Below, one piece after another: positions 42,069 through 50,901 of a DNA stretch of 64,000 nt (position 1 is its first letter; the number at the start of each line of letters is the position of its first letter). The translations under genes and the position numbers were made by a program. The notes beneath the pieces were generated by a model, which was not told where the DNA came from, made no database searches, and saw only the letters and a program-made list of their open reading frames with translations. This DNA comes from Sinobacterium norvegicum (GTDB lineage: Bacteria > Pseudomonadota > Gammaproteobacteria > Pseudomonadales > Sinobacteriaceae): contig NZ_CAKLPX010000001.1 in assembly GCF_923077115.1 (NCBI RefSeq), positions 1,550,001-1,614,000 of the forward strand. Reading direction: 5' to 3'.

Positions 42069-44047
42069 GACGGCATCGAATCATCCAGCTGCAGCGCCGC
42101 TGTCGGGCAATCCAGCATGGCGGCGATGGCCGCAATGAGTTCTTGCTCTGGCGCGGTGATGATACCGTCGTTCAGGGCACAGGCTTTCATCCCCTTGATT
42201 AAGCGCGGCTTGAGTAACGGGTAGCAGTTAACCAGTCGGTTGGCCGCCTTGATAAAGCCCTCCATGGAAAAACTCGCCAGCGGCTGCAGTTCAATATTAT
42301 ACAAGCCGGCAGTATTGGCACCGCGCTGAAAAGCCGCCTCTACTGCCTCGTCGCCGCTCTGGTCATTGCCCTCGTCACCGTTCACCTTGTCGCGACCAAA
42401 GTGCGCCAGCGCCGATAACAGCACGGTATATTCCTCGGCCACCTCGTTCACTTTTTTATAACGGGGCCGACTCTGCCGCGGACGAGAAAATTCACCGGCC
42501 ATATAGTGGCTGACCAACTGAAACAGACACCATTCCAGCAGGGTGTATTCACCATCGCTGCGAATCATCAACAGCATCGCCTTGTTAAAGGCCCGGTATT
42601 GGTTTTCAGACAAACACTTTAATGCCGGCATGGCCCTGTCGATCAGCGCCAAACGCTGCACATCGGCGGTCTCATCCAACCACTGTTTAAACTGCAGGCT
42701 CTGCAGCGACAAGCCCTGCATGCCGGTATCGGTAATGATTTTCAGCTGACGCTGCTGTAACACCTGCTCACTATCGAGCAGTAAGGCAAACACCAGGGCA
42801 CAGGCGCCGAAGGGCTCGCTCAGCTGCCGCCGCAGGCTGGCCAACTCTGTTGACTCGCGCTGGCCCTCGACCGTGTCGTGAGCTGCAGTGCTGGCCGCCG
42901 ACACCGAACTCAGCACCGACGCGGCAGTCGCCGCCCCAACGACGGTGGCCAGTGGATCCGCAGATGGCGGCGCAACGGCATCTGGCTGCTCAACGGCGGG
43001 CTTGGGGCGGAGGTATTGACCGTCCCAGTCTGGCTGTATCTGTTGAATGCGTTGATCCAACGGCGGATGGGTGGCAAACATGCCCCGCGCCCTGGCCAGT
43101 GCCTGACCAAAGAACAGATGGCTGGCCTGCTCGGCATTAGGGCTGTCGACACTGGCGCCCTGACCGTGGCCGGCAATAATTTTCAGCGCATCGGCAATGC
43201 CATCGGGGTTGCGGGTAAACTGTACCGCCGAGGCATCGGCCAGGAACTCTCGCTGACGGCTGACCGCCGCTTTTATCATGCCGCCGAAAAAACGCCCCAG
43301 CCAACCAATAACAATAAATAATAGGCCGATCTGAGCGCCCTTGTTATCGGAGTCACTGCGGCTGCTCGAATGGTAGTGACGACGACTGTGATAGCCCCGA
43401 CGGTGGCGGCGGTAGCGACCATAGACCATCGATTCGCCGATCATGCCGATGAATAAAATACCGTGTAGCAGCGCGATCAGGCGGATATTCAGCCGCATAT
43501 CACCGTTTAAGATATGACTGAACTCATGGGCAATCACCCCCTGTAGCTGGTCGCGGTCGAACAGTTGTAAGGCGCCGTCGGTAATGCCGATGACCGCATC
43601 GGCCGGGGTGTTGCCGGCGGCAAAGGCGTTGACCCCCGGCTCATCGGCCAACAGGTATACCGCCGGCACCGGCATATTCGCCGCCAGCGCCATCTCCTCG
43701 ACCACATTGAGCAGTTGTTGATGGCCATGGTTGTCACTGTTGGGCGCAACGCGTTGGCCACCAAGGGATTCGGCCACCGCCTTGCCGCCACTGCCAAGCT
43801 GAAGCCATTTATAGACAATGGCGCAGGCAATCACTCCGACCACCAACAGGCTGATCTTGCCGAAGCTTTGCCAGTTGATGTAATCGATGACGCTGACACT
43901 GCCCTGAGTTTGGCCAAGCAACATACCAAAGATCAGCGCGACGCCAATATTGGTGAGTACAATCAGGCAGGTCACCGCCACTAAAAATAGCAGTACCAGC
44001 CGCCCCGTTTGTCGACGGGCTTGGTCTTGTTGACTAAAAAAATCCAT
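42065..44047 (-). CDS. M48 family membrane metalloprotease with long C-terminal extension
   Basis: 660 residues. Two N-terminal membrane helices (about 16-45 and 64-82), the zinc site VIAHEFSHILNGDM (HEFSH, 174-178) and a second membrane region after a His/Arg/Tyr-rich stretch (RYRRHRRGYHSRRHYH). The C-terminal ~270 residues form an extra helical domain not seen in HtpX. Membrane protein quality control is the family role. LemA is encoded 12 bases upstream, a common pairing. Confidence 0.9.
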   Translation of the reverse strand: MDFFSQQDQARRQTGRLVLLFLVAVTCLIVLTNIGVALIFGMLLGQTQGSVSVIDYINWQSFGKISLLVVGVIACAIVYKWLQLGSGGKAVAESLGGQRVAPNSDNHGHQQLLNVVEEMALAANMPVPAVYLLADEPGVNAFAAGNTPADAVIGITDGALQLFDRDQLQGVIAHEFSHILNGDMRLNIRLIALLHGILFIGMIGESMVYGRYRRHRRGYHSRRHYHSSSRSDSDNKGAQIGLLFIVIGWLGRFFGGMIKAAVSRQREFLADASAVQFTRNPDGIADALKIIAGHGQGASVDSPNAEQASHLFFGQALARARGMFATHPPLDQRIQQIQPDWDGQYLRPKPAVEQPDAVAPPSADPLATVVGAATAASVLSSVSAASTAAHDTVEGQRESTELASLRRQLSEPFGACALVFALLLDSEQVLQQRQLKIITDTGMQGLSLQSLQFKQWLDETADVQRLALIDRAMPALKCLSENQYRAFNKAMLLMIRSDGEYTLLEWCLFQLVSHYMAGEFSRPRQSRPRYKKVNEVAEEYTVLLSALAHFGRDKVNGDEGNDQSGDEAVEAAFQRGANTAGLYNIELQPLASFSMEGFIKAANRLVNCYPLLKPRLIKGMKACALNDGIITAPEQELIAAIAAMLDCPTAALQLDDSMPS

Positions 44048-44059
44048 AACAACGTTTTT

Positions 44060-44656
44060 TTAAAAGGAGACTTTAGGCGCAACTTTAATCGCCTCGGCAT
44101 CATCAAACTCTAACAGCTTGGCATCGGTCGGGTGACCAAACTTTGCCGCCAGCACAATCTGTGGGAACGACTGGCGATAACTGTTAAAGCTCATCACCGC
44201 ATCATTAAAACCCTGGCGGGCAAAGGCGACACGGTTTTCGGTGCTGGTGAGCTCTTCCGTCAGCTGCATCATGTTTTGATTGGCTTTTAAATCCGGGTAA
44301 GCCTCCATCACCACATTGAGCTTGCCCATGGCAGACTGTAACGCGCCTTCGGCACCGGCCAAGCCTCCGAGAGCCGATGGGTTTGAAGGGTCTGCTGCCG
44401 CCGCTTTTAACATCGATGACGCCTCGTTTCTGGCCGAGATTACCGCCTCTAATGTGTCACGTTCGTGGCTCATATAAGCCTTGGCGGTTTCAACCAAATT
44501 AGGAATTAAATCGTAGCGACGCTTGAGCTGTACATCGATCTGAGCAAAGGCGTTTTGGTAGCGATTTTTATAGGTCACCAGCGCATTAAAAATACTGACC
44601 AGGTAAAACGCCAGTGCGGCAATAATGACCAATACTACGATTGTCGTGACACTCAT
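44060..44656 (-). CDS. lemA: LemA family protein
   Basis: 198 residues from the ATG at 44656, with GGGAAGAG upstream; ATGs at 44674 and 44716 are less well placed. An N-terminal helix is followed by YKNRYQNAFAQIDVQLKRRYDLIPNLVETAKAYM, the LemA signature, and long helices. LemA proteins form coiled-coil membrane assemblies often paired with M48 peptidases, as here. Cofunction with the peptidase is inferred. Confidence 0.93.
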   Translation of the reverse strand: MSVTTIVVLVIIAALAFYLVSIFNALVTYKNRYQNAFAQIDVQLKRRYDLIPNLVETAKAYMSHERDTLEAVISARNEASSMLKAAAADPSNPSALGGLAGAEGALQSAMGKLNVVMEAYPDLKANQNMMQLTEELTSTENRVAFARQGFNDAVMSFNSYRQSFPQIVLAAKFGHPTDAKLLEFDDAEAIKVAPKVSF

Positions 44657-44756
44657 AATCTCTTCCCATTCCATTAGTGGCGCTGTGTAGCGCTTGATTG
44701 CTCCAGCATAATCCATTCATCATAAGATAACAGTGACGGCGATAATACTTTTTTGA

Positions 44757-44791
44757 ACAAAAAAAACGGCGAATAATCGCCGTTTTTTTTT
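44757..44791 (-). terminator. Intrinsic terminator of katA
   Basis: AAAACGGCGA and TCGCCGTTTT pair with a 4-base loop, with long A and T runs on both sides, so it can also serve the opposite direction. It follows the catalase stop by about 20 bases. Confidence 0.92.
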
Positions 44792-44810
44792 ATCGTACTA
44801 GTGCCGAAAC

Positions 44811-46256
44811 TTACAGCGCGTTTTTGATCCGCAGGCCGTAGTCCTCGTCGGCGCGCTGATACTGCGCAATCATGCGCTGCTGTACCGACTCTGTTGCCTG
44901 TGACAAACCACCGACAATATTGCCAATCAACTGCTGTTTTTGTGACTCGCTCATTAACCGATACAAATCACCCGCCTGACTGTAGTAATCCTCTTCGCTC
45001 TGGTCGTGATAACCAATCCAAGCGTCTTCTAATACCGGCATAGGTGGAGCCATCACGGTTGCATCCGGTACCGGACTGCCAGCCTCAGCTTGATCGTTAG
45101 GATAGAAGTTAACCCGCTCATCCTGATTAGCACCGTTCGAATATGGACAGGTGCCGGCGAAGGCGCCATCACGCTGATAGTGATTCACCGGGCACTTTGG
45201 CGCATTGACCGGAATATTATTGACGTTGGCGCCGACACGAAAGCGATGCGCATCCTGATAGGCCAATAATCGTCCCTGCAGCATTTTATCCGGCGACACA
45301 CCGATGCCGGGCACTAAGTTGCTGGGGGCAAAGGCGGCCTGCTCGGTTTCGGCAAAATAGTTATTCACATTTTCATTGAGCTCGAGCTGGCCGACCTCGA
45401 CCAACGGGTAATCGCTGTGCGGCCACACCTTGGTGAGATCAAACGGGTTGATTCCGTAATGTTTGGCATCGGCATCGGGCATGATTTGCAGCTTTACAGC
45501 CCAGCTCGGGAAGTCACCGCTGTCGATGGCCTCGACAAGGTCTTGCTGGGCACCGTGGGCAGGACGCTGAGCGGCCTCTGCATCGGTCAGGGTTTGAATG
45601 CCCTGGTTGGTCTTTAAGTGCCACTTTACCCAAAAGCGCTCACCCTCGGCATTGTAAAAGCTCAGTGTGTGCGAGCCAAAGCCATGCATATGACGCAGTG
45701 AGGCCGGGATGCCGCGGTCGCTCATCAAAATAGTCGACTGATGTAATGACTGCGGGTGACTGGCCCAGAACTCAAACATTCTTGCCGGATTGGGCAGGTT
45801 GGTGCGCGGGTCTTTCTTCTGCGAGTGGACAAAATCCGGGAATTTAATCGGGTCGTTTAAGAAGAACACCGGCGTGTTATTCCCCACCAGGTCGAAGTTG
45901 CCCTGCTCGGTATAAAACTTAACGGCGAAGCCACGGGGGTCACGGGCATAATCGCTGGAGTCCTGGCCGCCACCGACGGTCGAGAAGCGGACGAAGACTC
46001 GCGTCTTTTTACCCACGTCCTGTAAAAAATCGGCAAGGGTAAGATCGGATAAGTCTTTGCTTAATACAAACGAACCGTAAGCGCCAGTACCTCGCGCATG
46101 GACCACTCGCTCGGGGAGTCGCTCGCGGTTGAAGTGGGCCAGTTTTTCAAATAAGTAATGGTTGTCATAGGTTAACGGCCCTCGCTTGCCGACGCTGATG
46201 CTGTTGTTGTCGTCTGCCACTGGGGCGCCATTGGCACTGGTTAATATTGTTTTCAT
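44811..46256 (-). CDS. katA: Heme catalase (small-subunit type)
   Basis: 481 residues from the ATG at 46256, with GGGGACG just upstream; a longer start at 46295 is rejected. Motifs: FNRERLPERVVHARGTGAYG (distal His), RFSTVGGGQDSSDYARDPRGFAVKFYT and the proximal RLLAYQDAHRFRVGANVNNIPVN with the heme-ligand Tyr. Length fits small clade-III catalases. It breaks down H2O2. An OxyR-type site and promoter lie upstream. Confidence 0.97.
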   Translation of the reverse strand: MKTILTSANGAPVADDNNSISVGKRGPLTYDNHYLFEKLAHFNRERLPERVVHARGTGAYGSFVLSKDLSDLTLADFLQDVGKKTRVFVRFSTVGGGQDSSDYARDPRGFAVKFYTEQGNFDLVGNNTPVFFLNDPIKFPDFVHSQKKDPRTNLPNPARMFEFWASHPQSLHQSTILMSDRGIPASLRHMHGFGSHTLSFYNAEGERFWVKWHLKTNQGIQTLTDAEAAQRPAHGAQQDLVEAIDSGDFPSWAVKLQIMPDADAKHYGINPFDLTKVWPHSDYPLVEVGQLELNENVNNYFAETEQAAFAPSNLVPGIGVSPDKMLQGRLLAYQDAHRFRVGANVNNIPVNAPKCPVNHYQRDGAFAGTCPYSNGANQDERVNFYPNDQAEAGSPVPDATVMAPPMPVLEDAWIGYHDQSEEDYYSQAGDLYRLMSESQKQQLIGNIVGGLSQATESVQQRMIAQYQRADEDYGLRIKNAL

Positions 46257-46318
46257 TGTTCGTCCCCTTTGATGGTGGAGTGTGAGACCGGCCATTGCCG
46301 ATCTCTTTAACTGCCCCC

Positions 46319-46384
46319 ATCATAGGAAAAACACATCGATTGTTGAAATCGATTGACCCTATAGAAACGATAGATATTGCCTAT
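46319..46384 (-). promoter_or_regulatory. OxyR-type site with katA promoter
   Basis: ATCG-N7-CTAT-N7-ATAG-N7-CTAT at 46348-46384 matches three of the four tetrads of the OxyR consensus ATAG-N7-CTAT-N7-ATAG-N7-CTAT with exact spacing. Just downstream on the minus strand, TATGAT at 46319-46324 can be the -10 box, placing the site over and upstream of the -35 region, where an activator acts. It fits peroxide induction of katA. Confidence 0.65.
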
Positions 46385-46392
46385 TGAATGCT

Positions 46393-47112
46393 TTATGGCT
46401 GCTGTTTCGTCGCCGCCAACACAATCTCGCGAATACAGACATTCTGCGGCTGCTGATAGGCATAAACCGCAGCCGAGGCAATGTCATCGGCGGCCAAAAC
46501 ACCCCCCATACCAGTCTTCCAATCCTCGTAGCCACTCTTAATCGACTCTGAGGTGGTGTGCGACAGCAGCTCGGTTTCTACAGCCCCTGGGGCGATAGTG
46601 ATTACTCGCACATTATCGGCGGCCACTTCCTCGCGGAGGTTTTCGCTGATCGCGTGGACGGCAAATTTAGTGCCGCAGTATGCGGCATGATCACCAAAGG
46701 TCTTGCGACCAGCCACCGAACTGATATTGATGATGGTGCCGCTGTTACGGGCCTTCATCTTGCTCAGCACCGCCTGCATGCCATTGAGCAGACCGACCAC
46801 GTTAACGTCAAACATCTGTTGCCACTCAGCAGGTTGCTGCTGATCGAGCTGGCCCAGTAACATCACACCGGCATTATTAATCATTAAATCGACATCGCCG
46901 TATTGCGCTTCAGCCTTGGCAATGGCGGCATCGACGGCGGCTCTGTCGGTGACATCCACCCCCTCACACAGGGCATTTTCCAAGCCCAGCTGCTGCAGCT
47001 TTTCAACCCGGCGAGCCAACAGCAATAACGGGTGACCCAAAGCACTAAACTGCTGTGCCATGGCGGCACCAATACCTGAGCTTGCACCGGTAATAACGAT
47101 AAGTTTCTTCAT
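46393..47112 (-). CDS. SDR family NAD(P)-dependent oxidoreductase
   Basis: 239 residues from the ATG at 47112. Rossmann motif VITGASSGIGAAMAQQF, NNAG in LMINNAGVMLLGQ, catalytic Ser in INISSVAGRKTF and YCGTK (YxxxK). It is the YdfG-like group of small SDRs. Substrate unknown. The divergent LysR gene probably controls it. Confidence 0.93.
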   Translation of the reverse strand: MKKLIVITGASSGIGAAMAQQFSALGHPLLLLARRVEKLQQLGLENALCEGVDVTDRAAVDAAIAKAEAQYGDVDLMINNAGVMLLGQLDQQQPAEWQQMFDVNVVGLLNGMQAVLSKMKARNSGTIINISSVAGRKTFGDHAAYCGTKFAVHAISENLREEVAADNVRVITIAPGAVETELLSHTTSESIKSGYEDWKTGMGGVLAADDIASAAVYAYQQPQNVCIREIVLAATKQQP

Positions 47113-47191
47113 GATCATTCTCTCTGTCTGTTGGTGTAATACGAGGGCTTAAGCTCGAATTGTTGACTGACAGTATAGGTAGAACCGAATA

Positions 47192-47215
47192 GTTGATATA
47201 TGGCCTACAATCAAC
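47192..47215. promoter_or_regulatory. Candidate LysR operator between SDR and LysR genes
   Basis: GTTGAT (47192-47197) and ATCAAC (47210-47215) form an inverted repeat with a 12-base spacer in the divergent promoter region, a common layout for LysR sites. Confidence 0.4.
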
Positions 47216-47260
47216 ATCACTGTTACGCTATAAGCAACAATTTACGGAATAGGTCTACCC

Positions 47261-48160
47261 ATGGAACGCCAACTGCCGCTGGCCGATATTCGCGCCTTTG
47301 TCACCATTGCTCAGTGCGGCAGCTTTACCAAGGCGGCCGAACAGCTATCGGTCTCCAGAGCTCACTTATCGCGCCAACTCAATCAGCTCGAGGCCAACCT
47401 CGGTGCTCAGTTACTGGTACGCACCACCCGTAGCCAGCGCTTAACCGCCGTCGGTCAACGCTTTTATCAACGCTGCCAACGCAGCTTGCAGGATATAGAA
47501 CAGGCGATTGATACGGTGTTTGAAGACAGCGAACAATTAGCCGGCGACATTGCCATCAACTGTGTCGGTGGCGTCATTGGTGAAAATATCGTGGCCTCGC
47601 TGCTGGCCCAATTTCAACAGCAATACCCCGACATTCGGCTGTCACTCGACTTAACCAGCCCCCGCGTCGACCTGATCAATCAAGAGGTCGACCTGGTGAT
47701 TCGCATGGGAGCCCTGCAAGACTCCTCACTGATTGCCAGAAAACTGTGCGACATTGAAATCACCTGCGTTGCCAGCCCGCAGTACTTAGCCCAGGCCGCC
47801 GTGCTGACATCTCCGGCACAGCTTGACCAGCACCGCTGTATCACCGGCACGGTAAAGCAGTGGCGTTTTTACCATCAAAAAAAAACAGAAAAACAAGAGG
47901 TCACCTTAACGCCGGTATTCGAGTGTAAAAATGGCAACGCTATGATTGCCGCGGCCCTTCAGCACCTCGGTATTATCCGGCTGCCTAAACCGCACTGCCA
48001 ACGCGAAATTGATGACGGCCAATTGGTTGAAGTCTTTGATGATTGGCATATTCAATCGGTGCCACTGTATTTACTGTATTCACAAAAACACTATCAACCG
48101 CTGCGATTACAGCGGCTGATCGATTTTCTGTGTCACGAATTCCAGCAACCTAATACTTGA
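47261..48160 (+). CDS. LysR-family transcriptional regulator
   Basis: 299 residues. HTH domain at about 8-66 (ADIRAFVTIAQCGSFTKAAEQLSVSRAHLSRQLNQLEANLG) and a periplasmic-binding-protein-like effector domain. The sequence is of the CrgA/DsdC-like group that often regulates a divergent SDR or oxidoreductase, here at 46393-47112. Its last 11 bases overlap the convergent porin-like gene. Confidence 0.92.
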   Translation: MERQLPLADIRAFVTIAQCGSFTKAAEQLSVSRAHLSRQLNQLEANLGAQLLVRTTRSQRLTAVGQRFYQRCQRSLQDIEQAIDTVFEDSEQLAGDIAINCVGGVIGENIVASLLAQFQQQYPDIRLSLDLTSPRVDLINQEVDLVIRMGALQDSSLIARKLCDIEITCVASPQYLAQAAVLTSPAQLDQHRCITGTVKQWRFYHQKKTEKQEVTLTPVFECKNGNAMIAAALQHLGIIRLPKPHCQREIDDGQLVEVFDDWHIQSVPLYLLYSQKHYQPLRLQRLIDFLCHEFQQPNT

Positions 48161-49127
48161 TCAAGCCTTTGAGAAAGACAAAATCGCCCTCGGCCCTGTT
48201 GGTGGTATCGAACTCATGCAGCCATTTTAATTCAGTGGTCAGTGCCCACTGGTTGTTCAATTGATGGTCGAAGGAAACAACCGGCCCGGCACCGGCAGTC
48301 ATACTTTTATAATCACCATAAATGGCCGCATCACCACTGTCTTTTTCCACCTGTTCATACCAATAGCCCGTCACCCCCAAACCGAGCGTGCCATCCCAAA
48401 CATCGAGGTGTTTAATATACGATGATTCCAGATGCACCTGGGTGCCAGTCTGGTAATCGGTGTCCATATTTTTCTTATTGAAGTCAGCACCGAGGTAGAC
48501 ATCAAACTCGTTGCCGGTGTGCGGGTTAAGATAGATAAAACCGATAGTCGGTTCGACCGTCCAATAATTTTTACCGACATTCGCCACCTTGCCCTCTTCA
48601 AAATCACCGGTGGGCACGTAAATGGCAAAGCGTAGATCGGTACTCCACAGGCTGCCCGAGGCGTAAACCATGTGCACCGGAATAAAGATAACATCGCCTA
48701 AGCCGGAGTCTGAATCCTTGTATCGCCGGCTGGTGCCGTCACCATTATTCTTCACATCGGCCTCGATATCTAATGAGACATACGGCAGTATGGCCTCTAT
48801 CGAATAGCTCCAAGGGCCATCGCCACCCCAGTCGGGGCGCCACCCCAACCCCAGATCCACACGTTCCATGGTACGGTCGACATTGGAGACGGTATAACCA
48901 AGATTACTAAAGCCGGCCATCGGCACGGCAATGTTCTGGGTATTTTCGCCACTGTAATAAATACCGTTAACGCGGACAGTAAACGCTGTCGCCTCGGACC
49001 CCTTATCCACGGCCGAGGCAATCAGGCCCGGCACATAGTGCCCCGTGCCGGCCTCCTCTGCCAGCAATGGTGAGGTGGTGGATAACATCGCGGTTGTTGA
49101 CACGATTGCTGCAGCAATAAATTTCAT
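48150..49127 (-). CDS. Phenol-degradation MetA/transporter-like outer-membrane protein
   Basis: 325 residues from the ATG at 49127, with GGAGGGTG upstream; the frame to 49280 is discarded. Signal peptide with cleavage near LLAEE. The pattern HYVPGLIASAVD..., GLGDVIFIPVHMVY, RFAIYVPTGDFEEGKVANVGKNYWTVEPTIGFIYLNPHTGNEF matches the PF13557 (MetA-pathway-of-phenol-degradation) barrel family. These are channels for hydrophobic or small solutes; substrate unknown. A consensus CRP site lies about 100 bp upstream. Confidence 0.85.
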   Translation of the reverse strand: MKFIAAAIVSTTAMLSTTSPLLAEEAGTGHYVPGLIASAVDKGSEATAFTVRVNGIYYSGENTQNIAVPMAGFSNLGYTVSNVDRTMERVDLGLGWRPDWGGDGPWSYSIEAILPYVSLDIEADVKNNGDGTSRRYKDSDSGLGDVIFIPVHMVYASGSLWSTDLRFAIYVPTGDFEEGKVANVGKNYWTVEPTIGFIYLNPHTGNEFDVYLGADFNKKNMDTDYQTGTQVHLESSYIKHLDVWDGTLGLGVTGYWYEQVEKDSGDAAIYGDYKSMTAGAGPVVSFDHQLNNQWALTTELKWLHEFDTTNRAEGDFVFLKGLIKY

Positions 49128-49222
49128 CAAAACACCCTCCGCTGAGTTCAAACCAATACAGAAAATGCTGCCATTCAGCGGACCAGCATTCCTGGCGAGA
49201 TAGCTGTTTTCATCCATCGAAA

Positions 49223-49244
49223 AAATGTGACGGACGTCACATAA
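49223..49244. promoter_or_regulatory. Consensus CRP-binding site
   Basis: TGTGA-N6-TCACA (49226-49241) sits inside AAATGTGACGGACGTCACAT, close to the full CRP consensus on both half sites. It is about 100 bp before the porin-like gene and 260 bp before urtA. Confidence 0.8.
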
Positions 49245-49361
49245 AAACAGTGCTAGAAGCTGATTATAGTCAGCCGACAAGCCTTGCCACGCTGTTTTCT
49301 ACAATCTACGACAATTGTCTTATCAGTATTTTTTGGCTGTATTCTTTCGGCACTGTTCAGC

Positions 49362-49383
49362 GACTACGTCATTTGACGTAGTC
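49362..49383. promoter_or_regulatory. Perfect 10-bp palindrome upstream of urtA
   Basis: GACTACGTCA and TGACGTAGTC with a 2-base centre form a perfect inverted repeat about 120 bases before the urtA start. The shape is that of an operator for a dimeric regulator. It does not match NtrC, CRP or OxyR consensus. Confidence 0.5.
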
Positions 49384-49504
49384 AGGTGGGGTGTCTGTCG
49401 CATGGTGTATCTGGCCCGGTTAGTCATAATAAATCACAGAGAAAGTCGAACATGATCAACGGCTTCAATATTGACTGGCAAACCCACGATGAAGGAAAAG
49501 AACT

Positions 49505-50782
49505 GTGAAAATTAAAACAATAGTCTCAGGCATTGCACTGAGCTTAAGCGCCACGATGATGTCGGCTGCAATGGCGGCAGATACGATTAAAGTCGGTGTC
49601 CTGCACTCACTTTCTGGCACCATGGCCATCAGTGAAACCACACTGAAAGACACCGTGCTAATGATGATTGAAGAACAAAACAAAAAAGGCGGTCTACTGG
49701 GCATGCAGCTGGAGCCGGTGGTGGTTGACCCCGCCTCAAACTGGCCACTGTTTGCCGAAAAAACCCGTGAACTACTGACCCAAGAACAGGTAGATGTGAT
49801 CTTCGGCTGCTGGACATCGGTATCGCGTAAATCTGCCCTGCCAGTCTTAGAAGAGCTTAACGGCCTGATGTTTTACCCTGTTCAGTATGAGGGCGAAGAG
49901 TCTTCTAATAATGTTTTCTACACCGGCGCAGCACCTAATCAGCAGGCCATTCCCGCCGTTGACTATTTGATGAATGACCTAGAAGTACAGCGTTGGGTAT
50001 TAGCTGGTACGGACTATGTCTACCCGCGTACCACTAACAAGATTCTCGAGTCTTACTTAATCGCCAAAGGTGTTGCCCCGGAAGATATCATGGTTAACTA
50101 CACCCCTTTTGGTCACTCTGATTGGCAGAGTATTGTTGCCGATGTGAAGAAGTTTGGCGGCGCGGGTAAGAAGACTGCCGTGGTTTCAACGATTAATGGC
50201 GATGCTAACGTGCCGTTTTACAAGGAACTGGCCAACCAGGGTATTTCAGCTGAGGACATTCCTGTTATTGCCTTCTCTGTCGGTGAAGAAGAGCTTTCTG
50301 GTATCGATGCCAAGCCATTGGTGGGTCATTTAGCCGCCTGGAACTACTTCCAATCAGTTGAGAGCGATGCCAACGACGAGTTCATCGAGCAGTGGAAATC
50401 TTTCACCAAAGATCCTAAGCGCGTGACTAACGACCCGATGGAGGCGACCTATATCGGCTTCAACATGTGGGCTAAGGCAGTAGAAAAAGCCGGCACCGCC
50501 GATGTCGATGCGGTCAAGGCTGCGATGATTGGTATGCAGACACCCAACCTAACAGGCGGTGTTGCTGTGATGAATAAGAACCACCACCTATCGAAGCCAG
50601 TAGTTATCGGTGAGATTCAGCAGGACGGTCAGTTCGAGGTTGTCTGGGAAACGGAAGAGCTGGTTGTCGGCGATGCTTGGTCGAACTATCTCGACGGTTC
50701 TAAAGATCTGATCTCAGATTGGACAGCACCAATCAACTGCGGTAACTACAACGAAAAAACCAAGACCTGTTCTGGTCAGTAA
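49505..50782 (+). CDS. urtA: Urea ABC transporter, substrate-binding protein
   Basis: 425 residues with signal peptide (cleavage near AMAADT). UrtA phrases: IKVGVLHSLSGTMAISETTLKDTVLMMIEEQNKKGG, VIFGCWTSVSRKSALPVLEELNGLMFYPVQYEGEESSNN, GHSDWQSIVADVKKFG. It binds urea in the periplasm and delivers it to UrtBC. First gene of the complete urtABCDE operon. No urease genes are in the window. Confidence 0.96.
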   Translation: MKIKTIVSGIALSLSATMMSAAMAADTIKVGVLHSLSGTMAISETTLKDTVLMMIEEQNKKGGLLGMQLEPVVVDPASNWPLFAEKTRELLTQEQVDVIFGCWTSVSRKSALPVLEELNGLMFYPVQYEGEESSNNVFYTGAAPNQQAIPAVDYLMNDLEVQRWVLAGTDYVYPRTTNKILESYLIAKGVAPEDIMVNYTPFGHSDWQSIVADVKKFGGAGKKTAVVSTINGDANVPFYKELANQGISAEDIPVIAFSVGEEELSGIDAKPLVGHLAAWNYFQSVESDANDEFIEQWKSFTKDPKRVTNDPMEATYIGFNMWAKAVEKAGTADVDAVKAAMIGMQTPNLTGGVAVMNKNHHLSKPVVIGEIQQDGQFEVVWETEELVVGDAWSNYLDGSKDLISDWTAPINCGNYNEKTKTCSGQ

Positions 50783-50901
50783 TACTCATTGTTTGCTCCA
50801 CCCAATGAGTTGCTGTCAGGTAGCGATATCGCCGCCTGACAGCCTCTAGCATGTTCAAGCGATTTTTCTTATTCACCACGCAAGCGGGGAGGTAAACTGT
50901 G

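Noticed and set aside
49384-49440. Sigma-54 promoter before urtA
   Set aside because: CTGGCCCGG... lacks the GC of the -12 element at the right spacing.
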